Shown: piece after piece, positions 22,937 to 35,538 of the stretch | Layout of the letters: every line of letters starts with the position of its first letter | Position numbering within the stretch: the stretch's first letter is position 1 | From: Eudorina sp. 2006-703-Eu-15 | Lineage: Eukaryota > Chlorophyta > Chlorophyceae > Chlamydomonadales > Volvocaceae | Length of the DNA: 64,000 bases | Assembly (NCBI GenBank): GCA_003117195.1 | Contig: BDSI01000005.1 | Span: forward strand, 294,857 to 358,856 | Direction of reading: 5' to 3' | Position numbers and translations under genes: made by a program | Notes under the pieces: generated by a model | The model's database searches: none | The model's input: only the letters and a program-made list of their open reading frames with translations | What the model was told of the DNA's origin: nothing

Positions 22937-25900
22937 ACCGCGCCACCGCAGCCGCAGGGGCGCCCTCCGCAGCAGCAGCAGCAGCAGCAGCAGCAGCTCA
23001 GCTGCCCTGTACCGGCGGCCCCCAGCCCCATGCATGAACGGCGGGTCTGTGTGGGTCAACGCAGTGGAGCAATGGGGGGGGTCCATCACCTGTCCGTCCG
23101 GCGGCTGGGCAGGATGGCTCCCGGGATGGCTCAACAACGGCGCGGTCAGTTTGGGTGCGGGGCCTGTCCGGCTGAGCCGCGTTGTAGTAGGCATGAGAGG
23201 TGGCAGCCAAACGGCGGACCTGGGAGTAAGGGAGGGAGGGAGGGAGGGAGGGCGCGAGGGCCCGGGAGGGAGGGAGAAAGCGAGGGACCGGGAGGGAGGG
23301 CGCGAGGGCCCGGGAGGGAGGGAGGGCGCGAGGGCCCGGGAGGGAGGGAGAAAGCGAGGGCCCGGGAGGGAGGGCGCGAGGGCCCGGGAGGGAGGGAGGG
23401 CCCGGGAGGTGGGGCCAGGGAGGTGGGGCCCGGAGCGTCCATTGGCCGGCCGTCCGCGCCCGCGACGGACTGGAGCCGCAGCGTGCGAAGCTGCCGAAGA
23501 AGGTTCGAGACAGATCCCGCGGGGAGGTACCGTAGCTCAGAACATCGCACATCGGGCAGCAGTCAGGCAATCAGGCAGGTAGGCAGGCAGCCGTGCAGGC
23601 GGGCAGGAGGGTGGGCAGGAGGCCGGTCGGGTGGTTGCGCAGCGAGGGACGGAGGCGTGCTGCGTTCAGTGGGGCGCATCGTGAGGCTGGTCGTACATAT
23701 ATTTGATGCCGCGGCGTCTGTCTCTAGGATTCGCGACCGGGGCGACGGGTGCGGCCCCGCGCCCGAGGTGCTCAGTCAGCCACGCGTCATCTCGCCTGCG
23801 TGCAAGTAATCGTGGTGGTGTGTGTGTGGGGGGGGGGTGAGGGGGTGAGAAACATCCCAGACACACCCAGGGGGGCGCGGGGTTAGCGAGCTCGGATCGA
23901 TTAACAGCTGTGTCGCAACGCTGGGAGGTAACTGATGCAATGGTATGGATGGAGTGGCCAATGGCTTCTGTGGGGCGCCGAGGGTTTTGAACCCTGGAGG
24001 TGTGTTCGAAGGACGTCGACGGCACGGGGCCGGGGGCGGCTGGGCGCTTGCGGCTTCGCCGTCTTCAGATTCGCAGGGCTGGCTGGCTGGCTGGCTGGCT
24101 GGCTCTTCCGCGGGAGAGCTTTCGCGCGTGGCTCCAGCCGGGTCCCCGGCACACGCCCCTGCTGTAGCATCGGTACCAGGAACAAATAAAGCGCGGGACG
24201 GTGGCCGGCTTCAGGTCGGTACGACGACGCTGGGTGATCGACAGCAGGCTGGCGAGGCGCAGTCGCCGAAAGCATGTTCCGTAACCGTGTCTTATATCTT
24301 CTCTCTAATCACATATGACAAATAGACATATGTATGTACGTATTACCTATGTTTAGCGTTGGGACCGCCGACAGTCGACATCGCTGGCATCTGTGATGGT
24401 GGGTAACGCGGCCCGGTCATCGTCTGTGCGGGTCGGTTTGGGTGTGTGGCGTCGAGTGATTGGACGCCGAGGTACGGCACGAGATTGCCGTACGTACAAT
24501 GATGTTCCTGGGGCCAGGTGCGGCGAAATGGGGTCCGGGTCCGGCTTAACTCGAGCGCAGGCCCGGCTCGGCAGTCGGTGCGACCCGTTGCGATGGCGGC
24601 CCCGCTCTCGAGGCATCGAACTGGGGGCGTGCGGTACGACGTGGGACACTTCCAAGCGGCCACTCTCGGCGAACGATCAGGACGGGGCGCGAAGGCGGGG
24701 GGCCGCGAAGGCGCAGCCCGGCTGAGCAGCTCGGCGAGGCTCTCGGTGTCGGCTGACGTGTGTGCATGTGACGGCGTCATGTGCACGGCATGCGCACAGT
24801 GATGTACAGCACAACATGCAGCTCTGAAAATTGTTGTGTGTATGTCGTACATACACACGGAATACCCGTCGGGGGAAGCGACGGAACACCGTGCGCGCGC
24901 ATTCCCGCACGGCATGCCGTATATGCGCATATGTATGCCCTCCGTACGGCGGGAGAGTGTGTCGGAGGGTCTCATTGAAGGTCCGAGGAGGCGAACTGAG
25001 CATACCACACCCGACTTCACGTGTGCTTTTGGGGGCGGGGCCCCCAGCGCGAAGCGCGTTCGGGAGGTCGCAGCGCCCCCCCTCTTGCTCTTCTTGTACC
25101 TAATGTCGGTGCAGTCCTTCACGTTAGCAGGAGGCCTAACTGGGCCTTATATTTCCGTGCACGTGCATCAATATTCTTGTGGGCGTGGTGATGTCCGCCT
25201 CTGTCGGTGCCTGTCTGTGGGACTGAGAAGCGCCGGCGGCAAGCCTGAGGCGCAACGGAGCAAGGCGCGTGACGTGACGTGCCAAGCAAGAGGACGACAG
25301 TGCTGCGGCACCCCCACCCAGAAATTGGTTGTGCAGGAGACACAGAGTGCCCCTCGAGTGGGCCGCTTTTCATGTCAGTCCATCGTGAATGAGGCGATCA
25401 CGACAGGCTGCGCTGGGCACCGCACAGGAAGTTGTTCGGCGGCCTCCTGTTCTCCAGGCGCGTTTCCGCTCACGACAATTAAATCATGTTAATCTGAGAC
25501 GTTTCGAACGCACCCGAGAGCACGCTGACGTACAGTACACTGGCTACGAGGGGTAACCTGACAGAGGCAAACGCCGCACGGCAAATGCCTTGTGGCCAGC
25601 AATGGCTCAAAGGAGGACACCGAGTAATACCATATATTCCGTTGGCGCCTGTAGTACGGATGCTCTTGCCATGAATCCCACTATGAATGTCTGCCCAAAA
25701 CCGTATCTTACCTGATTGGCATGGAATGCAGACACTTGATTAAGCACCATGAAGGCAATATTTTGCCATGTCGACATACGTTTCGTCGCACAGTATACAA
25801 GTCAGGAAGCGTCAGGATGACCTCGGTTGGGTCCGTCAACATAATTGGATGACGCTGTGACATAATTATTCAGACATTTTTGAACAGTTGTTGGGTGCTG

Positions 25901-26301
25901 ATTCATCAAACATGGGCCTTCCCTGTTTTGCGGGTTCCTTGTATAAGTCTGACTAATGTGCCGTATGAAGGTTTCTTCGGCAATATTTGCGCTGAAGTCA
26001 TACACCTTTTGTCCAAACCGTTTGCTGATAAGTATTAGTCTATACCGCGCCGCAACAGTAAGCCAGCAAGTAAATCCCTTGTGAACGTCCGAAGCCGGCG
26101 TCAACTGTGGACTGGATTGGCATCCCGTTTTGCACTGGTTACCTACGTTTCATTTAACCGTAGAAGCGAGGACTACGTTGAGGGCGCTGGTTTGCCCTTG
26201 AGTGCTCTTCACACGATGCGCGACGCCGAACGCGTCATGAAATGGACAGCGCACACTTGGTAGCGTTCAATTCACACAAGCCCGCTCATATATTAGTTAA
26301 C
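22937..26301. other. Intergenic with minisatellites; no gene supported
   Basis: Between the NEK and TKL kinase genes. Contains the GGGA-type minisatellite (separate entry), a (GT)n/G run near 23815, a GGCT tract at 24078-24102, and AT-richer sequence at 25500-26280 preceding the kinase ATG. No exon with a recognisable domain was found on either strand. Confidence 0.6.
23226..23425. repeat. GGGA-rich minisatellite
   Basis: Higher-order units built from GGGAGGGAGGGCGCGAGGGC and GGGAGGGAGAAAGCGA, repeated at least four times, in the 3' flank of the NEK gene. Confidence 0.85.
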
Positions 26302-29300
26302 ATGCTGCCCGGGTTGTTCTCGTGCTTCCGCCAGCGCGCCGGACCGCAAAGCGACCCGATGGCAACAGGAAACGCGAACACGGACTCCAGGGCCAGGAAC
26401 GTCGTCGTCCTACCACAAACTGTCCAAGCTGCGCCAGCAGCACCGGAGGGCAAGGACGCAGTCCAGATTCAAATCCCAACGTCAATGGTCGACCAGCCCG
26501 ACCAACCCTTGCAGCCCGACCAACCTGCCCAAGCCCCGCAATCAACTTCGGAGGCAGCGAGCAGCGGCGGATGTCCGCCGGCCGCGCCGCGGTCAACCTC
26601 ATCTAAGAAGGAGGGCGCTCCTCAACAGGCAGGCGTGGTTTTGCCCATCGCAGCTGCCGTACACGAGTGCCCCCCTTTTGAGCTGATGGATGGCCTCCAA
26701 CTAAACAGCCCTATCGGGCGGGGCACCTTCGGCCGCGTCTTTAAAGGTACAGTGATGCTGCTTATTAAGGCTTTCGGTATGTGTACGGCAAATCACCGCT
26801 TTGGGTTTGGTTGGGTAACCCCCAAGACTGCGAGCACGGGGGAGTGGTAGATGCGGGTTTTCACCGGGCAGAGGGCTGCTCCTTGACGAAGGGCAGACAC
26901 ACAGACATGAAATGTACCGCCCATGTGGTACGGTAAATGCGCATCGGCCTGTACGAGTGTGAAAAGTGTGAAAGTGTGGCACGAAGACACATGGCGCGTT
27001 TGCAACCCCCACAGGCACGTGGCACGGTACGACAGTGGCGGTCAAGGTCGTGGTCACCCCCGCGCTCAACCACGTGGCGCTCCGAGAGACGCACTTGGGA
27101 CCGCAGCTCCAGCATCCGCACATCGTACAGGTCCGTACAATCGGTACGAGACAGGTGAATCGACACACGCGAAGTGGCTTATCTCTGCGCTGCGCTCCTC
27201 GCCTTTCGAACATGGAATACGCACGGGTCATCACACAGTGTTTTCTGACGAACACAAAGCGACCTTCTCACTTCACCGACCGCAGCCGTTCTTACAATCT
27301 ATACGGGGCGGGTATTGGGTTTTTCCGAGCAAGCGAAGCTGGGGTGCATCCTCACATTTCTTGCGGGCGTCTTGTTCTCAGTCTGCCGATCCCGAATTCC
27401 CGACAGCGCTAGACCTTGACCCTAACAGCCCCTCCCAGTTGTGTTCCCGCCCTAATGCATGGGGCGCCGACACCAACCCGACACCATTTCTCTTGCCGTC
27501 CCCGCTCCTCAGACGTACGCCACCCGTTGCGCTTGCCTCACCAACGAGTACTTTGACCACATCGAGGCGTACATGGAGAGCACCTCGAGGTGAGCTGCCC
27601 TGCTGTGTGCGTCCCCTGCTGGATACACGGGAATACGCCTCGCCGCCCCCTCCTGGAGCTAGTGCCCCGCCGCCGGGGTGCGGGACGGCAGGCGGGCTGG
27701 GAAGCGCCAGCAGCCGGCGCCAGCCGGCTGCTACGGTGCTGCTGCCAACATATGTGCGAAACAGGTAGTGCAAAAGCGCTGCTGCGAAATGGGTGTCAAA
27801 AAGGATGGTGCAAACGTGGTGCCGTGATCATAATCCAGAAAATATCGTATAATCCAAGGTCTTCAGATTGCCCGCCTCCTCCTCCTCCTCCTCCTTTGTC
27901 GGTTCGGCTTGGTTCCGTTCCCGCCGCAGGTCCTTCGAGGGCAGCGGCCTCCCGCCTGCAGCAGCCAGCTTCACGGGCGCTTCGGGAGCCGCCGGAAGCC
28001 GCCACCTGCGGCCCGTCTGCTCCATGGATGCGTCAGGTAGCGTCCGGGGTAGCCCGGGGTAGTCGGCGGTTGTAGTCGGGGGTTGTAGTCGGGGGTAGTA
28101 GTCGGGGGTTGTATTGGGGGGTAATCCGGAGTGGCGGAAAACAGACATCCCAAAATCAGAGGTAGGTAGTCCGGGGGTTTGCTGCCCGGCCTCTTACCCG
28201 TCGTCTGTCTGATGTGGGGCGTGCGTGGCCCCCGACTGCACCCTCTGTTCCGTACCTGAACCCCGCAACCTGAGCCCCGCAACCTGAACCTGCACCGCCG
28301 CCCGTCCTTTCCGCCCGCTTCCCCATTCCTCGCTCCCCGCCCTCACGGGCCCCAGGCGACGGGTTCGGCGATCCGGAGGCCGCACTGCGGGGAGATCCGA
28401 CGTTGGCCATGTACGGCGTGTTGTACTCGATGCAGGTACGGCATGTGTCGATACGGCAGACCGGCGCTGCGCGCCCACCCTGACGTCCCGCTAATAATCG
28501 GCACCACTTCTGCGGGAGGGCCGCTGTCCCGCCGCCGCCGCTGGCTAACCGGCTGTCCGTCCGTCCGTCCGTCCGTCCGTCCGTCCGTCCGTCCCCAGGC
28601 GGCCGTGGGGCACTGGGTCACGCTGGCCATCATGGAGTTTTGCGACATGAAGACGCTGCACACCGCCATCGCCCGCGGGCTCTTCCTCGCCAACAGCTCC
28701 TGGTCTCAGCGGGTGGCGCATCGGGCGCTGCTGCGGACGGCCGCGGAGATTGCGCGCGGGCTGCTGCACCTGCACAACGCCGGCGTCATCCACGGGGATC
28801 TCAAGGTGTGTGCGGCCCATCCAGCGGCTCCCCCACAGCCACCGTGAAGGGTTTATTTCCCTACGTACGGTCAACTAGGGCGCTGGGGGCGCTGTGGGCT
28901 GTGCGGAACTTGGGAGTGGGGGTGCTTGAGATAGGGGCCCCAGATAGATTGGGCTGTTTGGGGCTGGGCTCTGGGCTGTTTTCCTTCTTAACCCCAGATT
29001 GCTTGTGTGCGTGCGATGGGGATCGGTCTTGCGGCGGCAAAGTGGATGTATGTGCAGTGGAATGCAGTGGAGGCAGTGGATGAATGTGCCCGGAGCGTTG
29101 TGTAGCTGTGTTTGGGCAAGGGGCTGAACAAGGGGCTGGAGGGCGCCGCGAACGTCTCGCCTCAGGCAGGGTGCATTGCGCGTTTGTGCCCGCCCGCCCG
29201 CTGCGCCGCGCGACTCCGCATGGCGCCTGCACCAGATGTGCTGTTGGGCCTGCTGACCCGTGGGTCGCGTCCATCGCCGTGTTGTGCCTTTACGCTCCTC

Positions 29301-30696
29301 GATCGCCCCTCGTGACCCCGCAATCTTCGCCACAGCCCACCAACGTGCTGCTTCGGAGTGGACTGTCGGACAGGAGGGGCTTCACCGCAAAGGTGCGTGG
29401 GTGCGTGGGTGGGGAGAGCGCCCGAGGGCTCGAGGAGTGCCCCTCCCTGGATGGGGCTTTTTGCCTTGGCTGGAATGAAGACTCGCTTCGGTAAATCGGT
29501 ACCGTATGCGGCCGCCTGGGTTTGGGTTTGGGTTTGGGTTTGGGTTTGGGTTTGGGTTTGGGTTTGGGTTTGGGTTTGGGTTTGTCGCTGGATGGGGACT
29601 GCAGGTCCCGGTGAGGGTCGAAGGTGCCCGGCCCGCCAGCGAGCCGGCCGGTCAGCCGATGTCACTCTATCTTCTGTCCTTCGTCGTCGTCTCCCTGCGC
29701 TACGTACCCGTGACACTTGAGGCACAGTGTACGACACGGTATCAGTCCGCCGGCGGGGGACCCTCTTGTGGTACTGTATGTGTCGTACGGTGCAGGTTGC
29801 TGATTTCGGAGCGGCGCACGTGCTGCCCGCCGAGGTCCGCTCCGCTAACACGTCCACGTGGGGCACTGTCAACTACATGGCTCCGGAGCACTTGTCCGCG
29901 GGTCGGATCAGCCGCGCCACGGGTGCGTGGATTCCGCGGGCCCGTCATGGCTGCCTGCTGGGGATTGGCGGACTGACTGCTGCTGAGGGAGAGATGTGCT
30001 TCCGGCGCTCAAAAAGACACCGTCTAACCATTTTTCCCTCCCTCCCGCAAGCAGATGTCCACTCCTTTGGTGTCGTGCTTTGGGAGATGATGACGCAGCA
30101 GGCGCCGTACTCGGGCATGCAGCCAGGTACGCACGGCAACACAACCTCGTGACTCGGTCGGCGCTACTTGCTGTCCGTGCGACGTGTTTTGCCCTCTAGA
30201 GCTCACAGCGCCTCCATCCCCACCTCTCGTGTGTTTCTTGAGAACGAACTTGGTGGTCCGCAGCGGTCAGGCCACCTCCTGCCTGCTGCCGTAGCTCCTC
30301 CTCTCGGAACGCCGTGCGTGTAGGGCTACATATCGTAGCGAACCGCGAGGATGAGGTCCTGTGCGGTCCGTGTCGGACGTACGGCGCAGCTTCCTGACGT
30401 GACGGCTCCCCCCTGCCATACTTCCTTCTGACACAATACCTGTCGTACACGCCTGCCGTACATCGATGCCCTGGATGCATGGGACGTCCGCAGGCCAGGT
30501 CGCGCGCGGCGTCGCGGACGGGTCTCTGCAGCTGACGTGGCCGGGTGACCTGCAGCCGCCCATGAGCGAACTGGTGGCGCTTGGTCGCCGCTGCACCTCC
30601 CGCGACCCGGCGGGTCGGCCGAGCTTCCAGGAGGTGATGCTGGAGCTGGTCCGCCTGGAGGGGCTGCTGCGTAACATTCGCGGGGCGGGCAACTAG
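26302..30696 (+). CDS. TKL-type protein kinase (kinase B), 10 exons, 496 aa
   Basis: Exons: 26302-26746, 27015-27130, 27513-27589, 27930-28036, 28356-28435, 28599-28805, 29336-29392, 29796-29922, 30055-30126, 30494-30696; 1491 nt in phase, ATG to TAG. The first 130 residues are Pro/Gln/Ala-rich with no signal peptide. Kinase landmarks: IGRGTFGRV (about 138), TVAVKVVV with the ATP-binding lysine (about 159), HGDLKPTNVLL (about 340), VADFGAAHVL (about 364), NYMAPEH, DVHSFGVVLWEMMT (TKL-type subdomain IX), and DPAGRPSFQEVM. It would phosphorylate Ser/Thr or Tyr on unknown targets in the cytosol. The catalytic loop has glycine instead of arginine (HGD), and an unusual insert (SFEGSGLPP onward) lies between helix C and strand 4-5. 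Confidence 0.92.
28555..28598. repeat. GTCC microsatellite forming a polypyrimidine tract
   Basis: About nine GTCC units end in CCAG, the acceptor of kinase B exon 28599-28805, so the repeat serves as the pyrimidine tract of this intron. Confidence 0.85.
29518..29586. repeat. TTTGGG hexamer array in a kinase intron
   Basis: Eleven tandem GGGTTT units inside the kinase B intron 29393-29795. Confidence 0.95.
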
Positions 30697-31240
30697 CTAG
30701 GAGCGACATACAACAACCGACAACAACCGACAACAACCGACAACAGGCAACAGCAGTGGAGCGACGCTGGAGATAGACGACCAGCGGCGGCTGGCTGCTG
30801 CCGGCAAACATGCATGCCAGTTGCTACGGCGGCCAGCCACCAACCGCCACCTGCTGACGGAAGGAGCGGCAGATAGACGAGAGAGGGGGCGGACGCGAAG
30901 CGGTCAGGCGGCGAATGTGACGAGGGGAGGCGGCAACGGAGGCGGCACGAAGGACCAGCACGGTAAGGGAGAGCGGCGGATCGTCCAAGAGGCGTGTGGA
31001 CGATAACCAGAGGACGGGGCGAGCTGGATTCCAACGCCAGTCAGCAGCAGCAACGACAACCGGCTGCTGCTGAATCCGGAGTTGCACGCACGCTGGCATG
31101 CGTGGGTTTCCGCAACCCCCCGGGTTATGGCCCCCCAGCGGGCGGCGGTCTGGGTGTTAATCTAGGAGGGTGTGGGAAGTGCATTGGGTCGTCTGAGGCG
31201 CATCCGATTGATGTTCGCTCAAATGGGTTCATTCTGACCT

Positions 31241-31275
31241 GGTGGTGGTGGTGGTGGTGGTGGTGGTGGTGGTGG
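31241..31275. repeat. GGT microsatellite
   Basis: About eleven TGG units, non-coding. Confidence 0.9.
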
Positions 31276-31917
31276 GATTCAGGATCCATCAGGATCCAGC
31301 CACTTCCAGGAGCAGCTACAAATGAGGGCAAGAGGCACAGCAGGCACAGTACGCACATACAGTATGCACGCACACGGGTTCAGGGGTCTGGGCGTCATCA
31401 GGACGTGGGGTCAGGTCAGGCTCTCTGGGTCCAAGCAGGAGGCGCGGGTCTTGGTTAGTTGGGGCCGGCTACTGAAGTGGCGGGCGGGTTACCCGCGCAG
31501 CTCTGTCATCACTGCCGATTCGCGTTCACAGGCTTTCGTGCGCCGATTGGGATGACCCACCCATCCATCCCTGGTCCACATACAACACAACGTGATTATT
31601 ATTACGCGTGCGCTCTAGGGTCGTCGCGTCGGCCGGTTGGCTTCCCACGCGCTATGTATCTATCTACCGTCTGTGGTTCTGCGTATGGCCGCTCGCGCGC
31701 GCGCGTACGTACCCTACCTTGTGCGATGAGGATGCGTGCGCCGATATGCATGCATGTGTGCGTACGTGAGGGACAAATAAATAAATAAGAAATAAACATT
31801 TATGCAATGAGCCGCGAGGCCAGGGCACTGTATTCTCTTTCTGTGTCTGTGTGTGCATATGTGTGTTTAGAGCTGAGCCCCCCGCTCGACCATGTATGTG
31901 TGTGTATGTGTATCGTT

Positions 31918-32050
31918 ACATATCTGCCGGGCCGACGCTGGCCGGGGGCGCTAACCCGCCCCATACGGGAGACCGCCGAAGCACTCTCCCCCGGATACGG
32001 GGGAAAGGGGCGTAAGGGTACCCCTCATTCTCAACCAAGGGCGCGCGCCC
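31918..32050 (+). repeat. Dispersed repeat family R4 with R3-like start upstream
   Basis: Preceded at about 31860 by GTGTGTTTAGAGCTGAGCC and a GT tract, then TTACATATCTGCCGGG and GACCGCCGAAGCACTCTCC. The same order (R3 start, GT tract, TTACATATCTG, R4 core) occurs on the minus strand at 15425-15060. Confidence 0.65.
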
Positions 32051-32054
32051 GATC

Positions 32055-32222
32055 CCCATTTGTGTATGAGTGTATGTGTATGTGTGTATGTGTGTATGTG
32101 TGTATGTGTGTATGTGTGTATTTGTGTATGTGTGTATGTGTGTATGTGTGTATATGTGTGTGTATGTGTATGTGTGTATGTGTGTATATGTGTGTGTATG
32201 TGTATGTGTATGTGTGTGAGTC
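32055..32222. repeat. TGTATG/GT microsatellite
   Basis: About 170 bp of GTGTATGT-type units. Confidence 0.9.
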
Positions 32223-33188
32223 GATGCGAGTGCTTATCTAACGTCAGCGTGGTTGTGTGCGATGCATTTCGACTTGAGTGTGTTGACCGTGGTTAGTGCT
32301 TCCAGGCTGCACGTGCCTCTGCGCGCGAAATTCATCAATTCAGATACAGCGGCCACGCTTGCTGTCTAGCGACTGTCTAGCGGCTACACTGGCTGTCTCA
32401 GTCTGCGTCGAAACTGTGCCTGCCTGTGGCCAACAGGATTTTATCTTCCGTGAAATCTGCGATGGACCTTGTCTGTTTGGGTGTGTGCCGGACTTCGGGT
32501 GAACGGCGGCATGTATGTATGTATGTGCGGACCCGTGGGTCGCTCTTCTGGATGGGCCCGGCCTACATCGCGCCATGGCGCAAATGGAGGCTCTTGGCGC
32601 GGGTGCGGGAGCGAGAGATGCATGCTGTGCTGTGCTGCGTGCACATGTTTGTTCAGTCCAGATGTATTCGTGCTCACTTGAAGGTTGGTCAGAACGAACG
32701 AAGGGAACATGCGTACACCGCTGGTGACCCGGCTCTATCTAGCGGTGTGCGTGAGCAAACGGCCTGCTGACGATGGGAGGGGCCTGTCGTGTGCCGTAGA
32801 TCGAACAAAGGGCCCTGACACGTCTACACAATACTTTGCTTTGCCCGAGAAGTAAGTCAGCAGTGGCTCTTGCCTCCCGGCTCCTGCGCTTCTTGAATAA
32901 GGTGGGTGCCATGGAAGCAAACATCTTGCCTGCCTGGCACGCACCGGCGCCCGCCGCCCAGCCAGGGAGGCTATCTTAAGATATGAATACATATTCGGCC
33001 GAAAATCTTGAGTTTTGACAGATATTTTTCCTTGGGAGAAAAATGAGGTTTTAGATATTGCTTTCATGTGCAGCTAATAACGGCAACAATGCGTCCACGA
33101 CACTGGGTGTGTGGACTCCCCCCCTTGAAATGTCTACCAATTTCCTATATCCCCCCCCCCGAACGCAGCAAGGTAACTGGCGAGGGAG

Positions 33189-33675
33189 GTGCTAATGACG
33201 CCACCGACGCGCTGCGCACACTACTTCATTGACGCGGGCCTCCGGAAACATCGTCCTTCGAGCAATATCCGCCCACCTGATCGATCACAAGACTGGCGCC
33301 GCGCGCCGGCTCCACGTCTTCACTGCTCTGAACACTCTTGCAACAACGGGTCACTGCCCTGCCTACAGATGGACCGCTCTCCTAGACCCAGAGGCGACGG
33401 ACCGCCACTAGAGGCCACGGACAAAAGCTGTTGCACCAAAGGCCTTGTCCACTGATCAAACTAAATCGACTGACTCGCCCCGCGGGGCTATGCGGCCGAC
33501 CCGCACTATTCCTATGCAACAGACCACAACCCGGCTCAGAATGAGCCAGGAACCAGAGAGCGAGCTCGACGCCTCTTCACGGATGCAACGGCATTGTCGC
33601 GCCTTCGGCGCCATCCTCAGCACACGTACGTTCCAAGAGTCAGTCCATCGCGTCCGAAGGAACCCAAGGGGCTAG
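33189..33675 (+). other. Possible decayed coding remnant
   Basis: Frame 33229-33411 reads a protein-like stretch (NIVLRAISAHLIDHKTGA, then LHVFTALNTLATTGHCPAY) and stops. Other frames at 33189-33455 and 33445-33675 continue with protein-like composition. This suggests a frame-broken mobile-element or gene fragment. I do not recognise the family. Confidence 0.25.
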
Positions 33676-33775
33676 CTCCAATATACTTATCAAATTAACC
33701 TGCGAATCGGAAAACATCGCATGAAAACAGCAACAAAGCAGCCGCGCCACCACCGACAAGAGTTGCAGAACAAAA
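33675..33775 (+). repeat. Dispersed repeat family R3, diverged copy
   Basis: ATATACTTATCAAATTAACC, CTGCGAATC, and GCAGCCGCGCCACCACCG match the neighbouring full copy at 33940. Confidence 0.6.
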
Positions 33776-33939
33776 CAAGACTCGGCAGGAAGTGGGCGAC
33801 CCAGCAGTACCCGAACCGAATTAATATAATGATACGGACCTAGAGGGCATACATGTGAAAAAGTGGAGATGTAGGCGCGCGCCGAAATCCATGGAGCAGG
33901 CCGACAGGGACAACATGAGCATGTGTGTGCGTGTGTGTG

Positions 33940-34125
33940 CGTGTGTGTTTAGAATTGCAACCCGCCCGCCCGCCCGATCCCAGGTATCAATATACTTACC
34001 ATAGAACCTGCGAGGAAAAAACTTACCATATGCAGGCGCGCGGACAAGGCAGCCGCGCCACCACCGCAAGGCAAATCATACCGCAAATACTAAATACGGA
34101 GACGCACGACGCACGCAAACGGATT
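33940..34125 (+). repeat. Dispersed repeat family R3, long copy
   Basis: About 180 bp closely matching 54880-55050: GTGTGTTTAGAA, CCCGCCCGCCCGCCCGA, ATATACTTACCATAGAACCT, GCGCCACCACCGCAAGGCAA. A GT tract precedes it. Confidence 0.85.
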
Positions 34126-35421
34126 ATTTACCGACCTGTGAAATGTATGACGAATGTATGGTGACGGCCCCCACGGAAGCAGCGTCGGTCGTCCATCATG
34201 CGGGAACGCGGAAGGAAGCAAGGTGTGAGGCAAAGTGGAAGGGAGCAAGACAAAATACAGTAACTAAACAAGGTGAAAGCAAACAGGATGAAAGCAAACA
34301 GGTTACTATGGTGGTGGCGCGCAGTGTTGCTATCTTCCAAAACGGGGAAATAAAATTCCGCAGGTTTCCGGCCTGTCGCCAGTAGCCATAAAACCTTTGG
34401 CAGGGCAGATTTTGGGGGCCTTCCTAGGTGCCAGGAAATAAAAACCTCTGAGGCAGGCCGGAAATATTTCTGCGTGATTCGGCAGCAGGGCCACTGCTAC
34501 CACAGCTACGACAGGGATTCTCAGTCTTGGAGGGCTGCAGCGCGCTTTCCTGGCGTCACGGATGCATATGGGAGGGTAACCAGGAGTTAAGGACACGGCA
34601 TCAGAGTGTGTTTTGGCGGTAGACAGGTGTACGATGCAGGAATTGCCCCTGCACCTGCAGATTTCCAGGCCTTTTTGACAGTCCGAAAAACAGTTGGCAG
34701 GGCAGATTTCCGGCTCTCCACAGCGCCAAATAAATGAAATCTCGCAGGCTTTTGGGGGGTCCGGGAAATAGAAAATTTCCGGGTTTTTTGCCCGTAAATA
34801 TTCTTGTTATTTAAGATAGCATCACTGGTGGCGCGGCTACGGATGAGAAGCGCGGAAGGAGGGATTTGTAGGCAGGGACGCGTACGAACGCGGCATGGGT
34901 GCCGTACGGTAGTGTACGGAAGGGACGCCAGTGTACCAGCGGCCGGTGGGGTAATGACATATGTGCGGACAATGTGCGTGTGTGTGTGTGTGTGCTAGGG
35001 TGCGCCGGTGTGTGTTCTTAGGACCCATCCGCCCAAATCAAGTGCTCAGAACGAAACAACTTCCTAGACCAACACGTCACATGTACGCCCCACGCCAGCA
35101 GGACTTACTCGCCGGCCCGCCCCAGGCCAGCAGCAGACCAGGCGCTGCTGCTGTCACACCCAACGGAAAATAAACCCGAAATAAACCCTAGGGACAACCC
35201 ATGGCAGATGGAATCGATAGATGTGCATCACAATACCCCGTACCCCGAGGCATCGAATTGGCGATCGACCGCGGGGCGGAAGAATCGATCCCGGGCGGCC
35301 GGACGCAAATGGTAAAGAATAGGAATCATCCGTCCAGGGTCGGTCAAATATGGGCCGGCTCTTCGGCGAGTCGGAATACGGTATAAAAGTACGAAGTCCT
35401 CCGCCCGGTGCCAGCAGTGGC

Positions 35422-35538
35422 TGTAGCAGGATGCTATCAAAATAGGTATTGATCTGCGATCGCTTCGTGCGGGGATCGATCCCGCGACCTTTGAACCGTG
35501 ACTTTGTTACCTTAACGCTTCCGCAAGCAACCCGATGT
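35422..35538 (+). repeat. 5' terminal repeat of the gypsy element
   Basis: Starts TGTAGCAGGATGC, ends CAACCCGATGT; 116 of 117 bases match the 3' copy. It lacks the common ...CA end. The minus strand contains a perfect 5-bp stem GCGGG/CCCGC around loop ATCGATC, resembling a tRNA T-arm. Confidence 0.85.

Larger units (their letters stand above)
30697..35421. other. Repeat-rich intergenic region between kinase B and the gypsy element
   Basis: Contains GGT and GT microsatellites, R3 and R4 copies, degenerate ORFs at 33189-33675, and 34330-34810 with loosely repeated words (TTGGCAGGGCAGATTT at about 34395 and 34690; AAATAAA and TTTCCGG). TATAAAA at 35382-35388 lies 34 bp before the first terminal repeat. 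No intact gene was recognised. Confidence 0.6.

Noticed and set aside
29518..29586. Interstitial telomere
   Set aside because: The unit is TTTGGG. Volvocine telomeres are TTTAGGG or TTTTAGGG, and the array is short and intronic.
35422..35538. Functional tRNA gene on the minus strand of the terminal repeat
   Set aside because: Only the T-arm pairs; no matching acceptor, D or anticodon stems can be drawn.
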